A DNA stretch of 64,000 nucleotides, from contig NZ_AQOR01000002.1 in the NCBI RefSeq assembly GCF_009846755.1, positions 1 through 64,000 on the forward strand. Direction: 5' to 3'. This document shows positions 53,963-62,601 of this stretch, piece after piece (positions within the stretch are counted from its first letter, which is position 1; every line of letters starts with the position of its first letter). The position numbers and the translations under genes were made by a program. Under the pieces are notes generated by a model, which was not told where the DNA came from, made no database searches, and was given only the letters and a program-made list of their open reading frames with translations. The DNA comes from Alcanivorax sp. S71-1-4. Lineage in GTDB: Bacteria; Pseudomonadota; Gammaproteobacteria; Pseudomonadales; Alcanivoracaceae.

Positions 53963-54370
53963 TCAATCGCAGCGGTGACGGTTGTTTTTCAGGGCGGTCA
54001 GCACCTGACTGCGCAACAGCAGCCCCACCAGACGACGGTGTTCATCCACCACCGGGTAGACCTTCGGCTTCTGCTTGATCATCTGTTCCGCGATATCCAC
54101 CACCGAATGATCCTCAGAGACCGTCAGCGGCTCCGGGTGCATGACGTCTTCGACCTTGGGCGCGCCTTCACAGTGGTAGCTGGACACCAGCAGACTCCGC
54201 AGGCAGTCCTGCTCGGATACGAATCCGACCACACGCCGCTCTGCATCCACCACCGGCAGGCCGGTCATCCTGTGTCGCAGCAGTGTATCCACCACGATCG
54301 TGAGTTCCGTCCCCAGCGGGATCGACGGTGAATGCCGCGCCATCACCTCCCTAACTACCAGACCAGACAT
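53963..54370 (-). CDS. CBS-domain-pair protein
   Basis: A 135-aa protein consisting of two CBS motifs (VREVMARHSPSIPLGTELT, RMTGLPVVDAERRVVGFVSEQD; VEDVMHPEPLTVSEDHSV, KVYPVVDEHRRLVGLLLRSQ). Such stand-alone Bateman modules bind adenosyl ligands and regulate partners. GGAGGGG lies upstream of the ATG at 54370, which is more convincing than an upstream start at 54457. It has no obvious partner nearby. Confidence 0.9.
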   Translation of the reverse strand: MSGLVVREVMARHSPSIPLGTELTIVVDTLLRHRMTGLPVVDAERRVVGFVSEQDCLRSLLVSSYHCEGAPKVEDVMHPEPLTVSEDHSVVDIAEQMIKQKPKVYPVVDEHRRLVGLLLRSQVLTALKNNRHRCD

Positions 54371-54469
54371 AGCCCCTCCTTGCCGACCGCTCCGTTGAGC
54401 CACCAAAACACTCGTGCCCTGCATGACGTGCCTCCATCCTTCCGTATATGTGCTCACCGATGGCGGCGC

Positions 54470-55210
54470 TCAGGCGCCGCGTACCAGCCATTCCGCCAGA
54501 TCGTCGGCACCACCGATGCGCTGTCCTTCAATATACACCTGTGGCGTGGTGCCTGCGCCAGTCACCGCCGCCAGCGTGCTGTAGCTCAGCCCGTTGCCGC
54601 CCAGGCTGATTTCCTCGAAACGGTAGCCGGCTTCCCCCAACAGTTTTTTCGCCCGCGAACAATGCGGGCAGCCAGGCTTGGTGAACAGCGTGACGCGCTT
54701 GGGCAACTGCGCGGCGTTGTTGATGTACTTGAGCATGGTATCGGCGTCGGAGACTTTGAACGGGTCGCCCGGTTCTTCCGGTTCGATAAACATTTTTTCG
54801 ATTACGCCATCACGTACCAGCATGGCGTAACGCCAGCTCCGCGCACCGAAACCCAGTTCGTTCTTGTTCACCAGCATGCCCATGCCGGCGGCGAATTCAC
54901 CGTTGCCATCGGGGATAAAGCGAATGTTCTCCGCCTGCTGGTCCTCGGCCCAGGCGTTCATGACGAACGCATCGTTTACCGACAGGCAAATGATGTCGTC
55001 GATGCCGTTGGCGCGAAACACCGGCGCCAGTTCGTTGTAACGTGGCAGATGCGTCGATGAGCAGGTTGGCGTAAAGGCGCCGGGCAGCGCAAACACCACC
55101 ACACTCCGGCCTTTGAAGAGGTCCTCGGTGGTGACATTGATCCAGTCATTACCCTGACGGGTGCGGAAGGTGACTTCCGGAACCCGTTTTCCTTCGCGGC
55201 TGTTCAGCAT
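54470..55210 (-). CDS. Peroxiredoxin-glutaredoxin fusion (Prx5/Grx hybrid)
   Basis: A 246-aa two-domain protein. The N-terminal Prx5 domain (about 1-165) has the peroxidatic Cys in GAFTPTCSSTHLP, and the C-terminal glutaredoxin domain (about 172-246) has the active CPHC motif. The fusion lets glutathione via the Grx domain reduce the peroxidase, as known from Haemophilus and Neisseria. It is preceded by an OxyR-type operator (55271-55307). Confidence 0.94.
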   Translation of the reverse strand: MLNSREGKRVPEVTFRTRQGNDWINVTTEDLFKGRSVVVFALPGAFTPTCSSTHLPRYNELAPVFRANGIDDIICLSVNDAFVMNAWAEDQQAENIRFIPDGNGEFAAGMGMLVNKNELGFGARSWRYAMLVRDGVIEKMFIEPEEPGDPFKVSDADTMLKYINNAAQLPKRVTLFTKPGCPHCSRAKKLLGEAGYRFEEISLGGNGLSYSTLAAVTGAGTTPQVYIEGQRIGGADDLAEWLVRGA

Positions 55211-55270
55211 GGTATCGCTTTCCTTTTTCGGTCAGGTGTGCAACAGAGGCTCAGGATAGGCCGCACAAAA

Positions 55271-55307
55271 CCATTGATAAAATAACCTGCCATTATCAAA
55301 CCAATAG
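55271..55307 (-). promoter_or_regulatory. OxyR-type operator upstream of the peroxiredoxin-glutaredoxin gene
   Basis: Four quarter-sites with exact 7-nt spacers, read on the plus strand as CCAT (55271-55274), ATAA (55282-55285), TTAT (55293-55296) and ATAG (55304-55307). The OxyR consensus is ATAG/CTAT quarter-sites at the same 11-nt spacing; three of the four match or differ by one base. It lies 60-100 bp before the start codon. Binding is inferred from pattern and gene role. Confidence 0.7.
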
Positions 55308-55345
55308 TCATTTGTGATCCGATTTGATCGACGGCGGACGCACAT

Positions 55346-55387
55346 AAAAAAACCCGCCTCAAGGGCGGGTTCAAGGGCGGGTTTTTT
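55346..55387. terminator. Bidirectional rho-independent terminator
   Basis: AAAAAAACCCGCC (55346-55358) pairs with GGCGGGTTTTTT (55376-55387); an internal GGGCGGG copy (55363-55369) allows an alternative shorter hairpin. It lies downstream of dps (leftward) and upstream of the peroxiredoxin fusion operator. Confidence 0.88.
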
Positions 55388-55406
55388 GTGTTTCACCGAC
55401 CGGGCA

Positions 55407-55850
55407 TCAGCGCAAATGCGCCGTCAGCATCCAGACGGTTTTTTCATGCAGTTCGATACGATCGCCGGCAATCGACGCTGTCCCTTCATCGCTGTGTTCC
55501 TGCGCCACACGCAGCACACGGTCGGCCTGCTCAGCCACCAGCTTGTGGTCCGCAGCCAGTTCCGCCAGCATCGTCTCGGCATCCGGTGTCCCCGAGGCAT
55601 CCTTCACTGCCGAGAGCTTGGCATATTCCGCATAACTGCCCGGCGCCCGCTGCCCCAGCGCGCGAATACGCTCGGCCAGGGTATCCACCGCCGTGGCCAG
55701 TTCCGTGTACTGCTGCTCGAACATCAGATGCAGGGCATGAAAATTCGGTCCGGTCACATTCCAGTGGAAGTTATGCGTTTTGAGATACAGCGTGTAGGTT
55801 TCTGCCAGCAGGCGCGCCAGCGCCGCGGCAACTTCAGGATTGTGGTTCAT
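55407..55850 (-). CDS. dps: Dps family ferritin-like DNA-protection protein
   Basis: A 147-aa ferritin-like protein. The intersubunit ferroxidase centre is in HNFHWNVTGPNFHALHLMFE, where the His, Asp/Glu and Glu ligands match Dps (FHWNVxGxxFxxLHxxFExxY). GGAGG lies upstream of the ATG at 55850. Dps dodecamers oxidise and store iron with H2O2 and shield DNA. It is between the catalase and the peroxiredoxin fusion in the same direction, forming the oxidative-stress block. Confidence 0.94.
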   Translation of the reverse strand: MNHNPEVAAALARLLAETYTLYLKTHNFHWNVTGPNFHALHLMFEQQYTELATAVDTLAERIRALGQRAPGSYAEYAKLSAVKDASGTPDAETMLAELAADHKLVAEQADRVLRVAQEHSDEGTASIAGDRIELHEKTVWMLTAHLR

Positions 55851-55951
55851 ATGACGCCTCCTTTCTTGAATGACGCGCAACGGGTCAGGCTCAGGTGTGC
55901 GCAGACCAGCCACTCTGGCACACGCGCCTTCACCCCATTCTGATCCAGGTC

Positions 55952-55979
55952 AGCGCGGCGCCCAAAAAAAGCGCCGCGC
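55952..55979. terminator. Hairpin downstream of the catalase gene
   Basis: GCGCGGCGC (around 55953-55961) pairs with GCGCCGCGC (55971-55979) with an A-rich loop. There is no U-tract after it in the direction of the catalase, so it is a candidate terminator or 3' stabiliser with moderate strength. Confidence 0.6.
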
Positions 55980-55990
55980 CTGTCCCGGGA

Positions 55991-57511
55991 TCACTTCAGG
56001 CCCAGTGCTTTCTTCACACCTGCACCATAGGCCGGGTCTGCCTGTGTAAAGTGCTCGATCTGCCGCCGGCAGATCGCTTCCGGCACACCGGCCATGGCGG
56101 CAGCAATATTGTTGAACAGCTGCTTTTTCTGCTCCTTCGACATCAGGCGGAACAGGTCGCCCGCCTGTTTGTAATCGTCATTGCCGTCCCGGTGATTGTA
56201 GCGATCCGCATCACCGCTCAATGCCAGCGGCGGTTCGCGGAAGGCAGGATCCTCTACCGGCCCGCCGAAGCTGTTCGGCTCATAGTTCACACTGCCACCA
56301 CCGTTACCATCGAAACGCATGGCACCGTCACGGTGATAGTTGTGCACCGGGCATTTTGGCAGGTTCACTGGCAGTGATTCATAGTTCACGCCCAGGCGGT
56401 AACGGTGCGCGTCCGCGTAGGAGAAAATGCGGAACTGCAGCATCTTGTCCGGGCTATGGCTGATACCACGCACCACATTCGCCGGTGAAAAACTGGATTG
56501 TTCCACTTCCGCGAAATAGTTTTCCGGATTGCGGTTCAACTCCAGCACGCCCACTTCGATCAACGGGTAATCGCCATGCGGCCAGACTTTGGTCAGATCA
56601 AACGGGTTGTACCAGGTCTTGTCAGCATCCGCCTCGGGCATGATCTGCACCATCATGCGCCACTTGGGATAATCGCCATTCTCGATACTGTTATACAGGT
56701 CGCGTTGATGGGTTTCGCGGTCGCCACCCACCAGCTTGGCCGCTTCGCTGTCGGTCAGGTTCTCGATACCCTGCATGCTCTTGAAGTGGAACTTGACCCA
56801 GAACCGCTCGCCCTTCTTGTTGAAGAAGCTGTACGTATGCGAACCAAAGCCGTGCATGTGGCGGAAGGTGCGCGGCAAACCACGATCAGACATCAGGATC
56901 GTGACCTGATGCAGGGATTCCGGGCTCAGCGACCAGAAGTCCCACATTGCCGTCGGGTTACGCAGGTTGGTTCTCGGGTCGCGCTTCTGTGTGCGAATGA
57001 AATCCGGAAACTTGTAGGGGTCCCGCACAAAGAACACTGGCGTGTTATTGCCCACCAGATCCCAGTTGCCTTCGTCGGTATAAAATTTCAGTGCAAAACC
57101 GCGCACGTCACGCTCGGCATCTGCCGCGCCCCGTTCGCCGGCCACAGTGGAGAATCGCAGCAGGCAATCCGTGACTTTCCCTTTTTTGCTGAAAATGTCC
57201 GCCATGGAGTATCGGGAAATATCACCCGTGATGGTCAGGGTGCCGAAGGCTGCCGAGCCCTTGGCGTGCACCACCCGCTCGGGAATACGCTCCCGGTTGA
57301 AGTGCGCATGTTTTTCAAACAGCTGCCAGTCCTGCACCAGTAGCGGCCCACGGGGGCCGGCGGTGAGACTGTTCTGGTTATCCGCCACGGGGATGCCCGC
57401 AGAGGTCGTCAGCGTGACCGGTTTACCTTTCTTGCTCACGCTTTTGACAGAATTCACGGCTTTGACTTTCTTGCCGCCTTTTTTGCTCTCCTTTTCCTTC
57501 GACTTGCTCAT
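55991..57511 (-). CDS. katA: Monofunctional haem catalase, small-subunit clade with Lys-rich N-terminal tail
   Basis: A 506-aa catalase. The core starts around residue 33 ([26 protein letters not shown]); [13 protein letters not shown] contains the active-site His, and [17 protein letters not shown] carries the haem-binding Tyr. The length excludes the large-subunit HPII class. Its first 32 residues are an unusual extension rich in Lys and Ser ([20 protein letters not shown] in part). The start at 57511 gives a complete tail; the first core residues would be an alternative if the tail is not translated. An OxyR-like site lies about 130 bp upstream. Confidence 0.93.
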   Translation of the reverse strand: MSKSKEKESKKGGKKVKAVNSVKSVSKKGKPVTLTTSAGIPVADNQNSLTAGPRGPLLVQDWQLFEKHAHFNRERIPERVVHAKGSAAFGTLTITGDISRYSMADIFSKKGKVTDCLLRFSTVAGERGAADAERDVRGFALKFYTDEGNWDLVGNNTPVFFVRDPYKFPDFIRTQKRDPRTNLRNPTAMWDFWSLSPESLHQVTILMSDRGLPRTFRHMHGFGSHTYSFFNKKGERFWVKFHFKSMQGIENLTDSEAAKLVGGDRETHQRDLYNSIENGDYPKWRMMVQIMPEADADKTWYNPFDLTKVWPHGDYPLIEVGVLELNRNPENYFAEVEQSSFSPANVVRGISHSPDKMLQFRIFSYADAHRYRLGVNYESLPVNLPKCPVHNYHRDGAMRFDGNGGGSVNYEPNSFGGPVEDPAFREPPLALSGDADRYNHRDGNDDYKQAGDLFRLMSKEQKKQLFNNIAAAMAGVPEAICRRQIEHFTQADPAYGAGVKKALGLK

Positions 57512-57828
57512 GCGCTGTCTCTCCCTTTGCCTTACTGATGTACCAACAGAACCCGGGGCGGGCCGCAACCTGTCGTTGCGTTCATCAAGCTAACGCTGCC
57601 TTCGGTGACAGGTCAAAAACAACCAGACTTGTGTTGTGATAGCGTGAAACTATCATGACGGGCCCGCCACGGGGTTCAACCTTATCAACCGGCACACCCT
57701 CGGCAGCACTCGTCAAACCGGGCCGGTGCCGTTAGAATGCGCCCTCTTTCGGCCATGGGACAGAAGAAGGCGCCGCCTTCGGCAATCTCAAACGAGCGTT
57801 TGATGACGCAGGCCGGAAGCCCCGTCAG
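57512..57828. other. Intergenic region between the catalase and tRNA-Ser genes
   Basis: 317 bp with no gene. It contains the catalase promoter and OxyR-type site at 57639-57653 and the tRNA-Ser promoter, whose -10 may be TAGAAT (57733-57738). An open frame on the minus strand that would extend the catalase upstream of 57511 has no homology. Confidence 0.55.
57639..57653. promoter_or_regulatory. OxyR-type half-operator upstream of the catalase gene
   Basis: ATAGcgtgaaaCTAT matches the OxyR quarter-site pair ATAG-7nt-CTAT exactly, including the spacer length. It lies 128 bp upstream of the catalase start codon and faces the tRNA-Ser gene on the other side. The second half-operator is not as clear. 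Confidence 0.7.
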
Positions 57829-57919
57829 GGAGAGGTGGCTGAGTGGTTGAAAGCGCACGACTCGAAATCGTGTTTACGTTCATAGCGTAACGAGGGTTCG
57901 AATCCCTCCCTCTCCGCCA
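57829..57919 (+). tRNA. tRNA-Ser (anticodon CGA)
   Basis: A 91-nt class II tRNA: acceptor GGAGAGG pairs with CCTCTCC, discriminator G and encoded CCA (57917-57919). The anticodon stem CACGA/TCGTG encloses CTCGAAA, giving CGA, and the long variable arm (GTTTACGTTCATAGCGTAAC in part) is typical of tRNA-Ser. GGTTCGAATC marks the T loop. Confidence 0.96.
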
Positions 57920-57930
57920 TATCAAGGCGC

Positions 57931-57963
57931 AAAGGGCCCCGAGTAGGGGCCCTTTGTCTTTTC
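57931..57963 (+). terminator. Terminator downstream of tRNA-Ser
   Basis: AAAGGGCCCC (57931-57940) pairs with GGGGCCCTTT (57946-57955) across a 5-nt loop, followed by GTCTTTTC. A weak duplicate of the tRNA end (CTCGCCATATCA) appears at about 58057-58070, with no functional tRNA. Confidence 0.88.
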
Positions 57964-58235
57964 GGCGTCCGGTCGCAAGCGTCCGGCCCATGCGCCGGCA
58001 GGCGCACGGGCGTTCGCGATGCGCAACGCAAGGCGTTGCTCAAGATTCATCGCGCCTCCTCGCCATATCACGACGCAACGGCCCCATCGGGGGGCGAACC
58101 CCACAAGGGGTAAAATTTCGTCTACAAGAAAAATACACTCGCCGCTCTTCATTCACGCCACTATGATCCGAACAAGATGCCGGGCGACGGCATCCGGCCA
58201 ATCAATCGCCAATCAGGACGACAGAGGGAAAGCGC
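57964..58235. other. Intergenic region before mscL
   Basis: About 270 bp without a gene. It includes a short echo of the tRNA-Ser 3' flank (CGCCATATCACG near 58061) and a G/C-rich hairpin-like stretch (CCCCATCGGGGG near 58081). An AT-rich block (TAAAATTTCG near 58110) is a possible mscL promoter. Confidence 0.4.
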
Positions 58236-58664
58236 ATGGGCATGATGCAGGAGTTCAGGGAATTTGCCGTCAAGGGCAACGTAGTGGACATGGCTGTGGG
58301 GATCATCATTGGCGGCGCCTTTGGCACCATCGTGAAGAGCCTGGTGTCTGACGTGATCATGCCACCCATTGGCCTGGCACTTGGCGGGGTGGATTTCACT
58401 GACCTGTTCGTGGTGCTCCGGGGCGAAGGCGAGTTCGCCACGCTGGCCGAAGCCCAGGCGGCTGGCGCCGTGACCATCAACTACGGCATTTTCATCAATA
58501 ACGTGGTGAGCTTCATCATCGTCGCTTTCGCCGTGTTCATGCTGGTGAAAAGCATCAACCGACTCAAGCGCAAGGAAGAAGAAAAACCCGCTGCACCGGC
58601 AGCGCCCCCGGAAGATATCGTGCTGTTGCGGGAAATCCGGGACAGCCTGAAGAGCGGCCACTGA
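58236..58664 (+). CDS. mscL: Large-conductance mechanosensitive channel MscL
   Basis: A 142-aa channel subunit with two transmembrane helices. [20 protein letters not shown] near the N-terminus contains the pore-lining TM1 glycines, IMPPIG follows TM1, and the second helix is [16 protein letters not shown]; the C-terminal cytoplasmic helix ([12 protein letters not shown]) is present. It forms pentamers that open in hypoosmotic shock. The gene stands alone. Confidence 0.97.
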   Translation: MGMMQEFREFAVKGNVVDMAVGIIIGGAFGTIVKSLVSDVIMPPIGLALGGVDFTDLFVVLRGEGEFATLAEAQAAGAVTINYGIFINNVVSFIIVAFAVFMLVKSINRLKRKEEEKPAAPAAPPEDIVLLREIRDSLKSGH

Positions 58665-58718
58665 GGCCACGGCCTGGCACGCCCGCTGCTCGGCGGGCGC
58701 GCCTTCATCATTGCGTGA

Positions 58719-59219
58719 TCACTGGCATGCTTTCAACGCGCCGTCGTAATCTGGCTCGTCGGTGATTTCTTCCACCAGCTGGGTGTAGACCACGTTGTCC
58801 TGCTCGTCGAGCACCACCACCGCGCGGGCGCACAGGCCGGCCAGCGGTCCACTGGACAGCGCCACACCGTAGTCACGGGCGAACTCAGGGTGGCGGAAGG
58901 TAGACAGGGTAATCACGTTTTCCAGCCCTTCTGCGCCGCAAAAGCGGGCGGCCGCAAACGGCAGGTCGGCGGAGACGACCAGCACCACGGTGTTATCCAG
59001 GCTGCTCGCCTTTTCATTGAATTTCCGCGCTGACGCTGCACACACCCCCGTGTCCACGCTGGGCACAATGTTCAGCACTTTGCGTTTGCCACGATAGTCC
59101 GCGAGTGTCTTGTCGCTGAGGTCCTGCGCGGTAAGGGTGAAAGCGGGTGCCTGGGTACCGGTTTTCGGGAAATCGCCCGCCACATCCTGCGGCGCGCCTT
59201 TGAGTTTGACTTGAGCCAT
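58719..59219 (-). CDS. tpx: Thiol peroxidase (atypical 2-Cys peroxiredoxin)
   Basis: A 166-aa Tpx. The peroxidatic Cys is in [14 protein letters not shown] (about residue 60) and the resolving Cys in [11 protein letters not shown] (about residue 94), matching Tpx spacing. It reduces hydroperoxides with thioredoxin. The N-terminus [15 protein letters not shown] is family-typical. It is the fourth peroxide-defence gene within 5 kb; no OxyR-type site was seen upstream. Confidence 0.95.
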   Translation of the reverse strand: MAQVKLKGAPQDVAGDFPKTGTQAPAFTLTAQDLSDKTLADYRGKRKVLNIVPSVDTGVCAASARKFNEKASSLDNTVVLVVSADLPFAAARFCGAEGLENVITLSTFRHPEFARDYGVALSSGPLAGLCARAVVVLDEQDNVVYTQLVEEITDEPDYDGALKACQ

Positions 59220-59338
59220 GCGGGTCTCCTGCGTCGGTATAGAGAAAGGCCTCCGACATTGCGGCAGGCGTGCCCACCTGGCAAGTGCCAGCCGCAGAGT
59301 TTTACCCGCCGTTACGTTAAAGAGCGGCTGAAGATACG

Positions 59339-60136
59339 TCAGTCTTCGCCGGGGAAGTGTCCATGACGGCCTACACCGGCCTGAAAACGGCCCGCGCCAG
59401 TCGCCGCTTCACCGGAACGCAGGGTCTCCAGGCCATGCCGGAATTCGTTCTCCAGCGCGGCTGCTTCGTCCAGGCCCCACTGTTCCAGCACACTGGCACG
59501 GTCACCGCGCAAGCAGGTTTGCGGGAAAGCAGCGATGTCGTGGGCCAGCGCCTCGGCGGCGCGCATCAGCTCGGCACCCGGCACCACGCGATTGGCAAGG
59601 CCGATCGCCAGTGCTTCCTGCGCGGCCACCGGACGGCCGGTGAGAATCAGGTCCAGCGCGCGGCTTTGCCCGATCAGACGCGGCAGGCGCACCGTGCCGC
59701 CGTCGATCAGCGGCACACCAAAGCGCCGGCAGAACACACCAAAGACGGCATCCTCGGCGGCCACACGCAGATCACACCACAGCGCCAGCTCCAGACCACC
59801 CGCCACGCAGTGGCCAGCCACCGCAGCGATCACCGGCTTGCTCAACCGCATCCGGCTCGGCCCCATCGGCCCATCGCCGTCGGTATCCAGACGGTTCATC
59901 CGCGCGGCATCGCCACTGGCAACGGCCTTGAGATCGGCTCCGGCGCAGAACTCGCCACCGGCACCCGCGAGGATGGCAACGTGCAGCGCCGCATCCGCCT
60001 CGAAGGTACGAAACGCGTCCGCCAGGGCGGCCGCAGTGGGCCCGTCCACCGCATTGCGCGCCTGCGGACGGTTCAGGGTTATGACACACAGTGGCGGCCG
60101 GCGCTCGTAGAGCACCGGCGAGGAAGGCGTGGACAT
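59339..60136 (-). CDS. Enoyl-CoA hydratase/isomerase (crotonase) family protein
   Basis: A 265-aa crotonase: [14 protein letters not shown], oxyanion-hole [14 protein letters not shown], and [19 protein letters not shown]. The region that normally carries the second catalytic Glu reads [18 protein letters not shown], with Asp in place of Glu, as in a crotonase subgroup. The start at 60136 is chosen because AGGAG lies at proper distance (8 nt); alternatives are 60142 and 60181. No pathway neighbours. Confidence 0.88.
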   Translation of the reverse strand: MSTPSSPVLYERRPPLCVITLNRPQARNAVDGPTAAALADAFRTFEADAALHVAILAGAGGEFCAGADLKAVASGDAARMNRLDTDGDGPMGPSRMRLSKPVIAAVAGHCVAGGLELALWCDLRVAAEDAVFGVFCRRFGVPLIDGGTVRLPRLIGQSRALDLILTGRPVAAQEALAIGLANRVVPGAELMRAAEALAHDIAAFPQTCLRGDRASVLEQWGLDEAAALENEFRHGLETLRSGEAATGAGRFQAGVGRHGHFPGED

Positions 60137-60250
60137 CGGCATGGCTCCTGTGGCGATGGCGGGGACTCGATACCCGATCAACGCTCAATCGAGTCCGCTG
60201 CACGCATCATTACACAGAAAGCCGGCATCCGGGAAATGCCGTAATACCGG

Positions 60251-60643
60251 TCAGTCCTCGCCCTGCTCCGGCCCGCGCATACGATATTGCTCGCGCAGCA
60301 TTTTCATGAATTCAATCACCAGTTCTCGCTGGGCGGCAGAGAGTTCGACGAAATCGTCCTGCAGGCGCTGGAGCTGATTGCCCCATTCGGGATGGTCCGG
60401 CTCCCCCAGGCAAAGCAGCCCGGCCGGCAGCCGGCGGCCGCCAGGCAAGGCCCCGTCCAGCACATCCAGCAAACGCTGCGAGGGCCGCCACGAACCCGGG
60501 GCCGGCTCCAGACCTGCCGCCTGCCGGCGCGCCCTGACCGCCAGTGTCGCCAGCCGGCGGCGTGGCAGCGGCAAGGACGCCAGCCGAGAGGGGTTGGCGT
60601 CATAACGCACATCATAAGCAATATCGTAGGAGGAACATGGCAT
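60251..60643 (-). CDS. Diverged XRE-like regulator, paralogue of the next gene
   Basis: A 130-aa protein whose C-terminus (WGNQLQRLQDDFVELSAAQR, VIEFMKMLRE) aligns with that of the intact XRE regulator at 60783-61160 (WGGELARLQRHVKELTPENR, VVEFCKLLKR). The middle RPSQRLLDVLDGAL matches QPSVGLLEALARAL of the XRE helix-turn-helix region, but the HTH itself (AAGLEPAPGSW) is heavily changed. It may be a degraded or neofunctionalised regulator. The upstream operator-like motif is shared with its paralogue. Confidence 0.7.
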   Translation of the reverse strand: MPCSSYDIAYDVRYDANPSRLASLPLPRRRLATLAVRARRQAAGLEPAPGSWRPSQRLLDVLDGALPGGRRLPAGLLCLGEPDHPEWGNQLQRLQDDFVELSAAQRELVIEFMKMLREQYRMRGPEQGED

Positions 60644-60706
60644 GCCTGATCACCCAATCAGCAATGGAAAGCCCGATTATGGGTTAAAGGGCATATTGCA
60701 TACCAT

Positions 60707-60740
60707 GCATATTCGCCATTAATTTCATGGCGTTAACGCC
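60707..60740. promoter_or_regulatory. Operator-like inverted repeats upstream of the diverged XRE gene
   Basis: GCATATTCGCCATTAATTTC includes the inverted repeat CGCCAT-7nt-ATGGCG (60714-60732), directly followed by the perfect 12-bp palindrome GGCGTTAACGCC (60729-60740). The first block recurs at 61199-61228 upstream of the paralogous XRE gene. Confidence 0.72.
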
Positions 60741-60782
60741 ACACGATTTATGGCGAAAACCGCTGGCGGGATACACCGCGCG

Positions 60783-61160
60783 TCAGTCGTCCGCTGCCAC
60801 CTTGTCCGCCTCACCGCTGCCACGCTGTATGCGTTTGAGCAGTTTGCAGAACTCGACCACCAGCAAACGATTCTCCGGCGTCAGTTCCTTGACGTGGCGC
60901 TGCAAGCGGGCCAACTCGCCTCCCCAGCGGCTGACCGGGGGATCCGGCATGTGCTGGGTACGCTCGACCTCCAGATAAAGATCCGACACGCGCGTTTCCA
61001 GCGCACGCGCCAACGCCTCCAGCAACCCCACCGAAGGTTGCTGGGTGCCTCGTTCGATACGTGAGAGATTGCTGGCGTCAGTCCCGGCCCGGTAGGCCAC
61101 CTCTTCCAGCGTCTCGCCGCGATCGTCCCGTCTAAGTTTGAGAACCGCGCCAATTTTCAT
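60783..61160 (-). CDS. XRE-family transcriptional regulator
   Basis: A 125-aa regulator with an N-terminal Cro/C1 HTH (about 1-60): KLRRDDRGETLEEVAYRAG, then DASNLSRIERGTQQPS for the recognition helix. A C-terminal helical part follows (about 80-120). Its paralogue lies 140 bp downstream on the same strand. The upstream operator-like sequence suggests autoregulation. The start at 61160 fits the HTH position; an upstream start at 61202 is possible. Confidence 0.88.
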   Translation of the reverse strand: MKIGAVLKLRRDDRGETLEEVAYRAGTDASNLSRIERGTQQPSVGLLEALARALETRVSDLYLEVERTQHMPDPPVSRWGGELARLQRHVKELTPENRLLVVEFCKLLKRIQRGSGEADKVAADD

Positions 61161-61198
61161 GGCTGGATTGTGCGAAGTACAATAGCGGCGCGCCATGC

Positions 61199-61228
61199 GC
61201 ATACGCCATTATTTTTGTAAATTTTGGC
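61199..61228. promoter_or_regulatory. Operator-like inverted repeat upstream of the XRE gene
   Basis: GCATACGCCATTATTTTTG overlaps the inverted repeat CGCCA...TGGCG (61204-61208 and 61224-61228) and corresponds closely to the sequence at 60707-60732. Shared upstream motifs in two paralogous regulators are the main evidence. Confidence 0.68.
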
Positions 61229-61420
61229 GAATCTCATGAATGCCTCCCTGCTGGCTTCAGCACCCGGAAAGACCCGGGCTTCAATTACGTACCGGAAGAT
61301 GATATCAATATGACATCATCTTTCAATCCCCGGCCCATCGCTTGTGACAGCCCACCGACGGACGCTTGCGCGCCGCAACGGCACGGCGCGCTCGCCTGAC
61401 CGGGATGACAGGGCATCATT

Positions 61421-61708
61421 GTGGAATCAGCCATCACCCCGGATCAGTTAAACAGCGCTCATCTGGAAGAATACTGGATGATTTACGCCGTTTGTCCAGC
61501 CACCGACGAAAGCCTCAAGGTATGGGACTGCAAGGAGCTGTCACTGTTTGCCTCCGGCACCGGGCGCCACCTGCCCGTCACCCGCCTGCACATTGTGGTA
61601 CCTGCACTGGACAACCGGACACTGCGCCCCCTGCTGGCACATATCGAAGCCATTGATCCGTTCGGCCGGCGCCGCCTGTGTGTCGATCCGGACATGCCAT
61701 TGCCCTGA
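61421..61708 (+). CDS. Hypothetical protein
   Basis: A 95-aa soluble protein (GTG start at 61421; ESAITPDQLNSAHLEEYWMI, VVPALDNRTLRPLLAHIEA). I do not recognise the family. The frame is open between a divergent XRE promoter and the haemolysin III gene; an additional, overlapping start at 61366 is in a different frame and looks like a shadow. Confidence 0.6.
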   Translation: MESAITPDQLNSAHLEEYWMIYAVCPATDESLKVWDCKELSLFASGTGRHLPVTRLHIVVPALDNRTLRPLLAHIEAIDPFGRRRLCVDPDMPLP

Positions 61709-61795
61709 GACCACCGCCCGATCCTCGGCGGGCCATAACGGTCATCCGCGGTTTCGCGGCCTCCGGGCCGGTGCTAGGCTCACTGTTTGATCAGC

Positions 61796-62455
61796 ATGAG
61801 CAGCCCACCCGTGGAAGACGTCTACTCTCCGACCGAAGAAGTCCTCAACAGCCTCACCCACGGCATCGGCGCCGCCCTCAGCGTCGGTGGCACGGTGTTG
61901 CTGGTGGCGCTGGCCGCACAGCTCGGCGACCCCTGGAAGATCGTCAGCTTCAGCATTTTCGGTTTCAGCCTGGCGCTGCTGTACCTGTCTTCCACGCTCT
62001 ACCACGGCTTTCGCAACCCGCAACTGCGCCGCATCTTCAAGATGCTCGACCATTGCGCCATCTTCATCCTGATCGCCGGTACGTACACGCCCTTTCTGCT
62101 GGTCAACATGCGTGGGCCGGTAGGCTGGACGCTGTTCGGCATCATCTGGGGGCTGGCGCTGTTCGGCGTTGTCCTGAAGCTGGTGTTCGGACACAAATAC
62201 AAGATCCTGCGCGTGGTGATTTATCTGCTGATGGGCTGGCTGGTCATGTTCGCCTCCGGCGAGCTGCTGGCGCGGCTCAATGATGTCGGCTTCTGGCTGC
62301 TGCTGGCAGGCGGCATCACCTATACCTTCGGTGTGATTTTTTATCTGGTACATCTGATCCCGTTCAACCACGCCATCTGGCACCTGTTCGTGGTCGGCGG
62401 CAGCGTGTGCCACTTCCTCGCCGTCCTGCACGGCGTGCTGCCTTACCAGGCCTGA
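61796..62455 (+). CDS. Haemolysin III (PAQR/YqfA) family protein
   Basis: A 219-aa integral membrane protein with seven helices. The conserved SLTHGIGAALSVGG, STLYHGFRNPQLRRIFKMLDH (in part YHGFRNPQLRRIFKMLDHC), and FNHAIWHLFVVGGSVCHFLAV show the metal-binding His and Asp of PAQR proteins. The ATG at 61796 is preferred over an upstream TTG at 61787. The biological function of bacterial members is unclear. Confidence 0.93.
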   Translation: MSSPPVEDVYSPTEEVLNSLTHGIGAALSVGGTVLLVALAAQLGDPWKIVSFSIFGFSLALLYLSSTLYHGFRNPQLRRIFKMLDHCAIFILIAGTYTPFLLVNMRGPVGWTLFGIIWGLALFGVVLKLVFGHKYKILRVVIYLLMGWLVMFASGELLARLNDVGFWLLLAGGITYTFGVIFYLVHLIPFNHAIWHLFVVGGSVCHFLAVLHGVLPYQA

Positions 62456-62601
62456 CCGCAATGCATCAGAAAAACTGATAACTCCGCTCAAGGCGGTGCA
62501 GTGTTTGCGCTGCCCGCGCCCGCCTAGCATTGAAAACCCGTGAGCCACTGCTCACACCGGATATCACACAACCTGGCAGGTTTTCAGAAGGAGCCGCGGA
62601 T

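Noticed and set aside
58057-58070. Second tRNA-Ser copy
   Set aside because: Only a short stretch resembling the tRNA 3' flank recurs; no cloverleaf can be formed.
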